A stretch of DNA of 9,448 bases from Lentisphaerota bacterium (GCA_016182435.1 JACPGN010000169.1:1-9448), one strand, 5' to 3'; shown: positions 1 through 4,412, numbered from the stretch's first letter. Notes: generated by a model not told the origin, from the sequence alone. Numbers and translations are program-made.

Positions 1-336
1 GCCGCCAGCGTTATCGCCAAGGTCACGCGCGACCGGTGGATGACCGATCTCGATCGAGCGCATCCCCAATACGGGTTCGTGCGCCACAAGGGCTACGGCA
101 CTGCCGCGCATATCCAGGCTCTCTTGAAATACGGCCCCATCTCCCAGCACCGCCGCACCTTCCGGCCGGTCCGCGACATGGAAACTATCCGCAGCCGGCT
201 GAATCACGCAACCACATGGACGCCGTGTGCGGGCACACGGCCTACAGGAATGGCCCAGAACTCGTCTGGCAAGGCCACCGCCCAAGATTGTTGTAGGCCC
301 GGTGACCTCACCGGGCGCCGGCTCGCTGGCCGGTAG
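1..336 (+). CDS. rnhB: Ribonuclease HII, C-terminal part (5' end outside window)
   Basis: RNase HII cuts the RNA strand of RNA-DNA hybrids, including single ribonucleotides misincorporated into DNA, in the cytoplasm. The visible 111 residues open with the C-terminal signature [14 protein letters not shown]. In known RNase HII enzymes the Asp of the AKVxRD motif (visible residue 11) is a metal-binding catalytic residue. Next come [11 protein letters not shown] and the [14 protein letters not shown] block that normally closes the catalytic domain. After [14 protein letters not shown] the protein runs on for about 40 residues that do not look like RNase HII and are encoded by palindromic DNA (222-316), so the native C-terminus was probably shorter. 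The next gene, yraN, starts 8 bases after the stop; this pairing is common in bacteria. The first part, with the other catalytic acids, lies upstream of the window. Confidence 0.93.
   Translation, partial: AASVIAKVTRDRWMTDLDRAHPQYGFVRHKGYGTAAHIQALLKYGPISQHRRTFRPVRDMETIRSRLNHATTWTPCAGTRPTGMAQNSSGKATAQDCCRPGDLTGRRLAGR
222..333. repeat. Palindrome cluster inside the 3' end of rnhB
   Basis: Two perfect hairpins and one weaker one follow each other. 222-241 has an 8-bp stem GCCGTGTG/CACACGGC with a 4-nt loop. 297-316 has a 9-bp stem GCCCGGTGA/TCACCGGGC with a 2-nt loop. About 317-333 holds a weak GCCGG/CCGGT stem. They are translated as the unusual RNase HII tail and resemble the hairpin blocks found between genes in this window. 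No T-run follows, so I do not call a terminator. Confidence 0.7.
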
Positions 337-344
337 TTCCCTCC

Positions 345-782
345 ATGTGGAAAACCGTTAAACGCCTGCTGTTCCCGGGAGCCTCGGCCGACGGCGCGGA
401 ACATCCTTCGGCGGGTCGGTGGGGCGAAGAGCAGGCCGAACGCGCGTTACGCAAAAAAGGCTATGCCATTCTTGGGCGGCGCCTCCGCATCGGCGCGCGT
501 GATGAACTGGACCTGGTGGCCCGGGACGGCGCGGTGCTTGTGTTCGTCGAGGTCAAGACCCGCAAAAGCGAGGCATTCGGGCGGCCCGCGGCGTCCGTTA
601 ACCGCGCCAAGCGGCACTATCTCTCGCGCGCCGCAGTGCGCTACCTGAAACGCCTGCGCCCGGCGCCGCGCGCTTTCCGTTTCGACGTTGTCGAAGTGAT
701 CGGCACAAAGGGCGTGAGCGCACCGCTGGTCCGCCACATTGAGAACGCTTTTCCCCTGGATTCCTGTTATCGCGTCCCGTAA
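345..782 (+). CDS. yraN: UPF0102 (YraN) family nuclease-fold protein
   Basis: The 145-residue protein has the YraN/UPF0102 hallmarks in order: GRWGEEQAERALRKKGYAIL (25-44), the DELDLVARD strand (53-61), VFVEVKTR (66-73) and FRFDVVEV (111-118). Asp56, Glu69 and Lys71 match the PD-(D/E)xK pattern of the restriction-endonuclease-like fold to which this family belongs. The usual 'GE(I/L)DL' appears here as DELDL. The cellular role is not firmly known; a DNA-repair or Holliday-junction-type nuclease role has been suggested from the fold and genome context. The length is slightly above the usual 115-130 residues because of an N-terminal extension of about 20 residues (MWKTVKRLLFPGASADGAEH). The gene lies 8 bp behind rnhB, so co-transcription is likely. 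A weak CCCTCC precedes the ATG. Confidence 0.95.
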   Translation: MWKTVKRLLFPGASADGAEHPSAGRWGEEQAERALRKKGYAILGRRLRIGARDELDLVARDGAVLVFVEVKTRKSEAFGRPAASVNRAKRHYLSRAAVRYLKRLRPAPRAFRFDVVEVIGTKGVSAPLVRHIENAFPLDSCYRVP

Positions 783-880
783 AGTAGAAGGCTTGGCCGG
801 CTTGACGCTGAGCCGCGGCTCTGTCATATTCCCGGAACTGAACCGCGACGGAGAGCAAGGCACCGCGTAAAAAAAACAGA
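783..880. other. Short intergenic spacer with a 12-bp palindrome
   Basis: 98 bases between yraN and the next gene. They hold the perfect palindrome GAGCCGCGGCTC (810-821) and an A-rich run just before the next ATG. No convincing promoter or terminator is visible. Confidence 0.4.
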
Positions 881-1360
881 ATGGAAGCTATGCAATTCGA
901 TGACGCCCAGAAGGATGCCGTTCGGCGCTGGGTGGCCGAAGGCTGCAGCTTGACCGAAATCCAGAAACGGTTGAATGACGAATTCAAACTGGCGGTAACT
1001 TTCCTTGATCTGAGGTTTTTGATCCTGGACCTCGGCCTGACGATTAAGGAGCAGGCCAGGAAGACCGGCCCGGGGCTGGAACTGGACAAAGCAGCAGCGG
1101 CGCGACCAGCCGCGGAAGCGGATGAACTGGAAGAGGGAGCCGGCAGCGGCGTGTCGGTCACTCTCGACCGCATCGTGAAACCTGGCGCGGTGGTCAGCGG
1201 CACGGTCCGATTCAGTGACGGGGTTTCCGCTGCCTGGATGCTTGACCAGCTTGGCCGCCTGGCTCTGGATGCGCGTAAGCCCAATTACCGGCCCAGCCCG
1301 CAAGACCTGCAGGCCTTCCAGCTCGAGCTGCGCAACCTTCTGCAAAGCCGCGGGATTTGA
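881..1360 (+). CDS. Conserved protein of unknown function (Verrucomicrobia type)
   Basis: A 159-residue soluble protein with no signal peptide or membrane segment. Residues 9-37 (AQKDAVRRWVAEGCSLTEIQKRL followed by NDEF) look like a helix-turn-helix-style helical pair. 38-60 continue as a hydrophobic helix (VTFLDLRFLILDLGLTI). 61-90 form an Ala/Glu-rich linker. 91-135 form a beta-rich module (VSVTLDRIVKPGAVVSGTV, then FSDGVSAAWMLDQLGRLAL). 136-159 close with YRPSPQDLQAFQLEL and a final amphipathic helix. I associate this layout with uncharacterised Verrucomicrobia proteins, from memory. Function is unknown; a small regulatory or adaptor protein is a guess from the helix pair. The start is uncertain: ATG at 881 or in-frame ATG at 890, and neither has a strong ribosome binding site. 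Confidence 0.8.
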   Translation: MEAMQFDDAQKDAVRRWVAEGCSLTEIQKRLNDEFKLAVTFLDLRFLILDLGLTIKEQARKTGPGLELDKAAAARPAAEADELEEGAGSGVSVTLDRIVKPGAVVSGTVRFSDGVSAAWMLDQLGRLALDARKPNYRPSPQDLQAFQLELRNLLQSRGI

Positions 1361-1365
1361 GGCAA

Positions 1366-1462
1366 CCCAGCGCTTCCTCCTTCGGCGGACAAGGCGCGCT
1401 GGGCTATAATCCTGCTTCGCCGAAGGCTACGCAGGACAAGTGTAGCACCCCTTTGGGGTGCA
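1366..1462. repeat. Hairpin repeat block, version 1
   Basis: A run of short repeats follows the unknown gene. Stem CCCAGCGC/GCGCTGGG pairs 1366-1373 with 1396-1403 and is followed by GGCTATAAT. 1414-1440 is a GCTTCGCCGAAGGCTACG-type palindromic element. The hairpin at 1445-1461 has a 7-bp stem GCACCCC/GGGGTGC with a TTT loop. The CCCAGCGC stem, the GGCTAT flank and a 22-nt stretch at 1441-1462 all recur at 3462-3508, so this is a dispersed element and not a local structure. Confidence 0.8.
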
Positions 1463-1498
1463 ACCCGCTGGCCCGCGGATCGATATCAAGCACCAGCG

Positions 1499-1676
1499 AA
1501 GCAAACGCCGAACATCCAACATCGAACGTCCAACGCCCAATGAGAAGAAAAAAACGTAACCAAACGCCGAACTGACAAGCGAATTATTTTCATTCGATGT
1601 TCGAAGTCCCGCGCAGCGCGGGATAAATTCGATGCTTGTCCCGCGTCGCGCGGGGTTGGGCGTTCGATGTTTGCTT
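1499..1676. repeat. Imperfect inverted repeat (MITE-like), about 178 bp
   Basis: The left arm begins AAGCAAAC near 1499 and carries repeated words of the type GAACATCCAAC and ATCGAACGTCCAAC. The right arm ends GTTGGGCGTTCGATG plus TTTGCTT at 1655-1676, and its reverse complement matches the left arm except for an extra 14-base word in the left arm. The interior holds two perfect hairpins: 1607-1623 (TCCCGCGC A GCGCGGGA) and 1640-1654 (CCCGCG TCG CGCGGG). No coding capacity is evident. Together with the block before it, this accounts for most of the non-coding stretch 1361-1690. Confidence 0.75.
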
Positions 1677-1690
1677 TAAAGAATGTTATT

Positions 1691-1972
1691 TCACCTGATC
1701 GAAGTGCGCAGGTCGAGCAGCACGTAGCGGGGATCGCCCTGGATCAGAGTGCTCAAGCTGGACAAGCGTTCCTGCACTGGGGAAAGCTCGGCGGCCACGG
1801 TCACAAACGCCAGTTCGGCCACCTGCCATAAATCCTGCTCGCCGACTTCCGCGACGCTGACGTTCATCCGGTTCAAAATGCGGTCCTTGAGGCTGCGCAC
1901 CACGCGCCGCTTGTCCTTGAGCGAACGCGCCTCCGGAATACTGATTCGCGCCTCTAATAATCCGATCACCAT
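1691..1972 (-). CDS. DUF503 family protein (YlxP-like)
   Basis: 93 residues beginning MVIGLLEARISIPEARSLKD. The family marks are visible: the hydrophobic first strand, then SLKDKRRVVRSLKDRI (19-34), N/RMNVSVAEV (35-44) and the strand LAFVTVAAELS (54-64). The length fits the roughly 90-100 residue DUF503 family. The biochemical function is unknown; in Bacillus the YlxP homologue lies near translation-factor genes. The ATG at 1972 was chosen because the similarity starts exactly there and the gene then begins 13 bases after the stop of the alcohol dehydrogenase. A longer reading frame exists upstream, but it only shadows the dehydrogenase in another frame. This is the last gene of the minus-strand operon; no T-rich terminator follows. 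Confidence 0.87.
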   Translation of the reverse strand: MVIGLLEARISIPEARSLKDKRRVVRSLKDRILNRMNVSVAEVGEQDLWQVAELAFVTVAAELSPVQERLSSLSTLIQGDPRYVLLDLRTSIR

Positions 1973-1985
1973 GGCGGCACAATTA

Positions 1986-3098
1986 CTATTCCGCAAACAA
2001 CCGGTCCAAAAGCCAGGCGACATCAGCCGGAGTAATCGTCTTGGGATTGGCCTCGGTGGACCAGGCACCCACCGTTTCCTGAATGATCGCCTCTTTCTCC
2101 AGGAGCACTTGGCCCCGGAAAGGCGAAGGCATCTCAAGTTGCCCCAGCAGATGCCGGATAAGTTCCAACAGGTCCCGGCCCAGGGCCTGGCTGACCTGCG
2201 CATACTTTGGACCGATAGCTTCCCGGTTAAGTTCCACTGCGTGCGGCAAGCACACGCCGCAAATGTAGCCGTGCGGAAGGGAATAGCGCACGCCGAGGGA
2301 ATGCACAATCCCGTGGACAATACCCAGGCGCGCTATGGAAAAGCTCAAGCCCGCCAGGTAACTGCCGAACAAGACCTGCTCAGCGGCCTGCGGGTTTGCG
2401 CCGCTAAAAAAAACTTCCAGATGCGCGCCAATCAGCGTGAGCGCTTGCAGCGCCAGAGAATCGCTCAGCCAGACCGCATGTCGGCTGGTGAAAGCTTCCA
2501 GCGCCTGGGTAAAGGCATCCATGCCCGCATAGGCAATGGTGTGCTTGGGACAATGCCGCACTAAGTTAGAGTCAAGGATAACGAGGCGGGCGATCAGGGC
2601 ATCATCGCGGATTGATTTTTTCTGGCGGGTGACGCTATTGATCAAAACGGAATTAACCGTCGCCTCAGAGCCGGTGCCGGCCGTGGTGGGCACGGCCGCA
2701 AAGGCGATGCCAGGCGTCTCGATGGCGGCGCCCTGGTGATACGCCTCCGGCGGTTGCGCGGCATGAAACAAGCCCGCGCAGGCTTTGGCCAGGTCCAGCA
2801 CGCTACCGCCGCCGACCCCGGCAATCCAATCGGCCCGGTGCTCTCGCGCGGCGGCCAGGAGCGAACCTAAGTCGGCAAGAGTCGGCTCGCCGCCGGCGTG
2901 TTCCCAAGTTGCCACGGCGAGGTCGCTTGGGTTATTTTGCAGGAGGGATGGCAACACCCCATGCGCAATTAATGAGCGCCCGTGCGCCAGCACTCCCCGC
3001 CGGCCGTAGCGCGCGCATTCCGCCAGCAGGTCCTTGACCTTGCCGGCGCCGATCAAGGTCCGCTCCGGAAACACAATTTTCTCCGGCAGTATGCTCAT
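1986..3098 (-). CDS. Iron-type (group III) alcohol dehydrogenase
   Basis: A 370-residue cytoplasmic NAD(P)-dependent oxidoreductase that interconverts an alcohol and an aldehyde or ketone; the substrate is not known. The N-terminal Rossmann-like part carries GVGGGSVLD (94-102), the dinucleotide-binding loop, and PTTAGTGSE (137-145). The helical metal-binding part carries AGMDAFTQALEAF (191-203), GIVHGIVHSLG (259-269) and LPHG (274-277). By comparison with FucO-type enzymes the metal ligands would be Asp194, residue 198, His262 and His276. Residue 198 is Gln where the classic enzymes have His. His266 is also present. The ATG overlaps the stop of the upstream cupin gene (ATGA) and lacks its own Shine-Dalgarno, so translational coupling is likely. 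Length is normal for the family. Confidence 0.97.
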   Translation of the reverse strand: MSILPEKIVFPERTLIGAGKVKDLLAECARYGRRGVLAHGRSLIAHGVLPSLLQNNPSDLAVATWEHAGGEPTLADLGSLLAAAREHRADWIAGVGGGSVLDLAKACAGLFHAAQPPEAYHQGAAIETPGIAFAAVPTTAGTGSEATVNSVLINSVTRQKKSIRDDALIARLVILDSNLVRHCPKHTIAYAGMDAFTQALEAFTSRHAVWLSDSLALQALTLIGAHLEVFFSGANPQAAEQVLFGSYLAGLSFSIARLGIVHGIVHSLGVRYSLPHGYICGVCLPHAVELNREAIGPKYAQVSQALGRDLLELIRHLLGQLEMPSPFRGQVLLEKEAIIQETVGAWSTEANPKTITPADVAWLLDRLFAE

Positions 3099-3445
3099 GA
3101 ATACTGCATAATGATGGCGATCATTTCCAGCGGCTCGCCTCCGTTATTAATGACCGCGTGCTCTGCGCCTTTGCCGGTTAGAATCGCGTCGCCGGCTTGA
3201 ACCGACGCTTTGGTGCGCCCATCGTCAATAAGTCCCTGACCGCGCAAGACCACGAAGAGCTCATCCTCGCCCTCATGCTTGTGCAAGCCGATGCTTGCCT
3301 CCGGCGGCAGCGTCAGGCGCGCGCACAGCCGGGTCCGGGCGGTGATCTCTTCCTTCCTGAAAAAATGCTGGATGGTCACGTCGCCGGCGCCGCCGCGCAT
3401 CTGGCTGCGCACTTCGGTTTGCATATCTTTGGCCTTGCGGATCAT
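3095..3445 (-). CDS. Small cupin-domain protein
   Basis: 116 residues forming a single cupin barrel. Motif 1 is GLHKHEGEDELFVVLRGQG (53-71), with His55, His57 and Glu62 as likely metal ligands. Motif 2 is GDAILTGKGAEHAVINNG (85-102), with His96 as the fourth ligand. Proteins of this size and type may be metal-dependent isomerases, dioxygenases or small-molecule sensors; the sequence does not decide which. It is the first gene of the operon and overlaps the alcohol dehydrogenase by 4 bases, so a shared substrate is plausible, for instance making or sensing the dehydrogenase substrate. The start is well supported by AAAGGAG (3450-3456) 4 bases ahead of the ATG. Palindromic DNA lies directly upstream (3462-3620), and no clear sigma-70 promoter is visible there. 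Confidence 0.92.
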   Translation of the reverse strand: MIRKAKDMQTEVRSQMRGGAGDVTIQHFFRKEEITARTRLCARLTLPPEASIGLHKHEGEDELFVVLRGQGLIDDGRTKASVQAGDAILTGKGAEHAVINNGGEPLEMIAIIMQYS

Positions 3446-3461
3446 AGGGCTCCTTTCGTTA

Positions 3462-3620
3462 CCCAGCGCTGCGCGCTGGGCTATGATGTAGCACCCCTTT
3501 GGGGTGCATTGTCAGCAGGCCAAAGGCCTGCAACATGATAGCCTGGGGCGCAACCCCAGGACTGAGAATGCAATCGGGCAAGGCCCGACGTAGCCACGAG
3601 CGCCGATCCTAATACGGCGC
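3462..3620. repeat. Array of six consecutive hairpins (repeat block, version 2)
   Basis: Six perfect inverted repeats stand in a row with little between them. 3462-3480 CCCAGCGC TGC GCGCTGGG. 3491-3507 GCACCCC TTT GGGGTGC. 3515-3531 GCAGGCC AAA GGCCTGC. 3542-3560 CCTGGGG CGCAA CCCCAGG. 3574-3588 TCGGGC AAG GCCCGA. 3600-3620 GCGCCG with CGGCGC and a 9-nt loop. The first two repeat the block at 1366-1462. Four of the six have 3-nt loops. The array lies between the tRNA region and the cupin operon, so it would be in the 5' leader of the operon if transcription starts at or above the tRNA. No protein is encoded here. Confidence 0.85.
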
Positions 3621-3627
3621 GAAGGCA

Positions 3628-3693
3628 AAATCGAGGCGGTGGGATTTTCCGCCAGAGGCGGACCCGCCTTCGGCGGGGAACCCACGACCTTTT
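3628..3693 (-). pseudogene. tRNA-Pro 3' fragment with two hairpins inserted in the T-loop
   Basis: On the minus strand this copies the 3' half of the neighbouring tRNA-Pro: AAAGGTCGTGGGTTC, then AAATCCCACCGCC, then TCGATTT. One base differs in the acceptor strand. Between TTC and AAAT of the T-loop sit exactly 30 extra bases at 3648-3677. They form two adjoining 15-nt hairpins, TCCGCC AGA GGCGGA and CCCGCC TTC GGCGGG (as read on the plus strand). Nothing of the anticodon arm or 5' half precedes it, so it cannot give a tRNA alone. It begins 17 bases after the intact tRNA gene. Confidence 0.88.
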
Positions 3694-3710
3694 ACCCCCA
3701 CTAAGATAAA

Positions 3711-3784
3711 TCGGGGCGGTGGGATTTGAACCCACGACCTTTTGGTCCCGAACCAAACGCGCTACCAAACTGCGCTACACCCCG
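3711..3784 (-). tRNA. tRNA-Pro (anticodon CGG)
   Basis: A complete cloverleaf can be drawn on the minus strand. The acceptor stem is CGGGGTG/CGCCCCG. The D arm is GCGC-AGTTTGGTA-GCGC. The anticodon stem is TTTGG/CCAAA around loop TTCGGGA. The variable loop is AGGTC, the T arm is GTGGG-TTCAAAT-CCCAC, and the discriminator is A73. The anticodon CGG (3748-3750) reads the proline codon CCG. The C1:G72 pair and A73 are typical of bacterial tRNA-Pro. CCA is not encoded. The first 23 bases of the tRNA gene also encode the last codons and stop of the GIY-YIG gene upstream. No obvious promoter stands directly in front of this copy; the nearest good one is at 4116-4143, in front of the truncated 5' copy. 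Confidence 0.97.
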
Positions 3785-4040
3785 TTTGCTTGTTTATCTG
3801 CAGCGACTCCAGGTAACGACTGATCCTACGCAACTTGATCCTGCGTTCCTGCCTTATCGCCTCACTGCGACTTTCAAATCTTCCCACGCGCACAAGCTCC
3901 CATGGCACTCCGCTCCTCGTCGAGGGCGTTTTGCCTTCATTATGCTCTTGCACCCGTTTCTCAATATTCTGGGTACTGCCCACATAATACCGTCCAGTCT
4001 TTTGGCTATTTAAAATGTAAACGTAAAACACGCGTTCCAT
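3762..4040 (-). CDS. Small GIY-YIG endonuclease domain protein
   Basis: The 92-residue protein is almost wholly one GIY-YIG nuclease domain. It has FYVYIL (5-10) for the GIY strand and RYYVGST (17-23) for the YIG strand. Arg29 and HN (33-34) lie in the following helix. STRSGVPWELV is at 40-50, and SEAIRQERRIKLRR at 59-72 carries the likely catalytic Glu65. This matches the stand-alone YhbQ/COG2827-type family, whose members cut DNA or are thought to. ATG at 4040 is preferred over an upstream GTG at 4076 because AGGGGA stands about 5 bases ahead of it and the fold begins right there. The tail after about residue 80 (QINKQTGCSAVW) is not part of the fold. It reads into the tRNA-Pro gene, and the TAG stop is in the tRNA D-loop. 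The gene is flanked by direct repeats of the tRNA 5' end, which suggests a mobile or homing-like unit. Confidence 0.92.
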   Translation of the reverse strand: MERVFYVYILNSQKTGRYYVGSTQNIEKRVQEHNEGKTPSTRSGVPWELVRVGRFESRSEAIRQERRIKLRRISRYLESLQINKQTGCSAVW

Positions 4041-4052
4041 CCGCTTCCCCTG

Positions 4053-4102
4053 CGACCTTGGCGCCTCCGGCGCCACGCGCTACCAAACTGCGCTACACCC
4101 CG
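4053..4102 (-). pseudogene. tRNA-Pro 5' fragment with a replaced anticodon arm
   Basis: 27 bases (4076-4102) are identical to the first 27 bases of the intact tRNA-Pro (3758-3784), covering the 5' acceptor strand and the D arm. Then come 17 bases (4059-4075) forming TGGCGCC GGA GGCGCCA instead of the 17-nt anticodon arm. The identical AGGTCG of the variable region follows (4053-4058). The T arm and 3' acceptor strand are missing. Read as an anticodon arm, the replacement has 5-bp stem and 7-nt loop geometry, but position 33 is C instead of the invariant U, so it is not a working anticodon. The offset from the intact copy is 318 bp. Confidence 0.87.
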
Positions 4103-4115
4103 AAAGCGAGCAAAG

Positions 4116-4143
4116 AGCATACTGACTTGTGACCGGTAGTCAA
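4116..4143 (-). promoter_or_regulatory. Probable sigma-70 promoter for the tRNA-Pro region
   Basis: On the minus strand TTGACT (4138-4143) and TATGCT (4116-4121) are separated by 16 bases. The expected start falls within a few bases of the beginning of the tRNA 5' fragment at 4102, as is usual for bacterial tRNA genes. Transcription from here would pass the 5' fragment, the GIY-YIG gene and the intact tRNA-Pro. This rests on sequence match only. Confidence 0.55.
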
Positions 4144-4243
4144 CTCATTTGGCAGTTACCAATTCCCGGCAAATATTCCTGTTAAAAATGATCCGGGCGG
4201 GATATGCTTTCACCGGACTAAAGCGGGCTGTACCCGCAACCCA

Positions 4244-4380
4244 TTATCCAACACAATATCCAATATTCAACAAGGAATATCCAATAACCAAGTTAAGAGA
4301 ATCGCAGACAACGTGTAAAGGGGTGTTTTTGTTTCCTTTTTTCAGCATTGGTTATTGAGTGTTGGATAGTGGATATTCTT
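4244..4380. repeat. Imperfect AT-rich inverted repeat (MITE-like)
   Basis: The left arm holds TATCCAACA (4246-4254), the words AATATCCAATATTC, and CAATAACCAA (4282-4291). The right arm holds TTGGTTATTG (4349-4358) and TGTTGGATA (4360-4368), the exact complements in nested order. As with the element at 1499-1676, the left arm contains an extra repeat word. The sequence is far more AT-rich than its surroundings. A small GCGGG/CCCGC hairpin lies just outside at 4223-4237. No gene was found between 4103 and 4443. Confidence 0.7.
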
Positions 4381-4384
4381 ATTC

Positions 4385-4412
4385 AAAGATACACGCAAAA
4401 ACGTGTATCTTT
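4385..4412. repeat. Perfect 11-bp stem hairpin upstream of the SUMF1 gene
   Basis: AAAGATACACG (4385-4395) and CGTGTATCTTT (4402-4412) pair perfectly around a CAAAAA loop. It ends 14 bases before AAGGAG (4427-4432), the likely ribosome binding site of the next gene. It could act as an operator or a leader hairpin, or it may be the edge of the preceding repeat. There is no T-run, so it is not a classical terminator. Confidence 0.6.

Noticed and set aside
297..316. Rho-independent terminator after rnhB
   Set aside because: A strong stem is present but no T-run follows, it lies inside the coding frame, and yraN starts 8 bases after the rnhB stop.
598..1284. Minus-strand reading frame of 228 codons
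   Set aside because: Low-complexity, Ser/Arg-rich translation antisense to yraN and the 159-residue protein; no motif and no ribosome binding site seen.
1749..2564. Plus-strand reading frame of 271 codons
   Set aside because: It lies antisense to the DUF503 and alcohol dehydrogenase genes, which have strong family motifs; its own translation shows no recognisable domain.
3462..3620. CRISPR array
   Set aside because: The repeated units are hairpins of different sequence without a constant repeat or equal spacers.
3481..3768. Minus-strand reading frame of 95 codons containing LVRDQKVVGSNPTAP
   Set aside because: This peptide is the well-known false translation of tRNA genes; the frame lies on the tRNA-Pro, its 3' fragment and the hairpin array.
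4040..4076. Longer GIY-YIG protein starting at GTG 4076
   Set aside because: The extra 12 residues would be encoded by the tRNA fragment hairpin; ATG 4040 has a ribosome binding site and matches the start of the fold.
3628..4102. Group I intron with a GIY-YIG gene inside tRNA-Pro
   Set aside because: Joining the outer fragments would not restore an anticodon arm, and a complete tRNA lies inside the supposed intron. I saw no intron core by eye, though a covariance-model search would be needed to exclude it fully.
4053..4102. Second functional tRNA with anticodon GGA
   Set aside because: The T arm and 3' acceptor strand are missing and position 33 is C instead of U.
4149..4358. Plus-strand reading frame of 69 codons before the SUMF1 gene
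   Set aside because: It falls on the AT-rich inverted repeat, and the translation shows no protein-like pattern.
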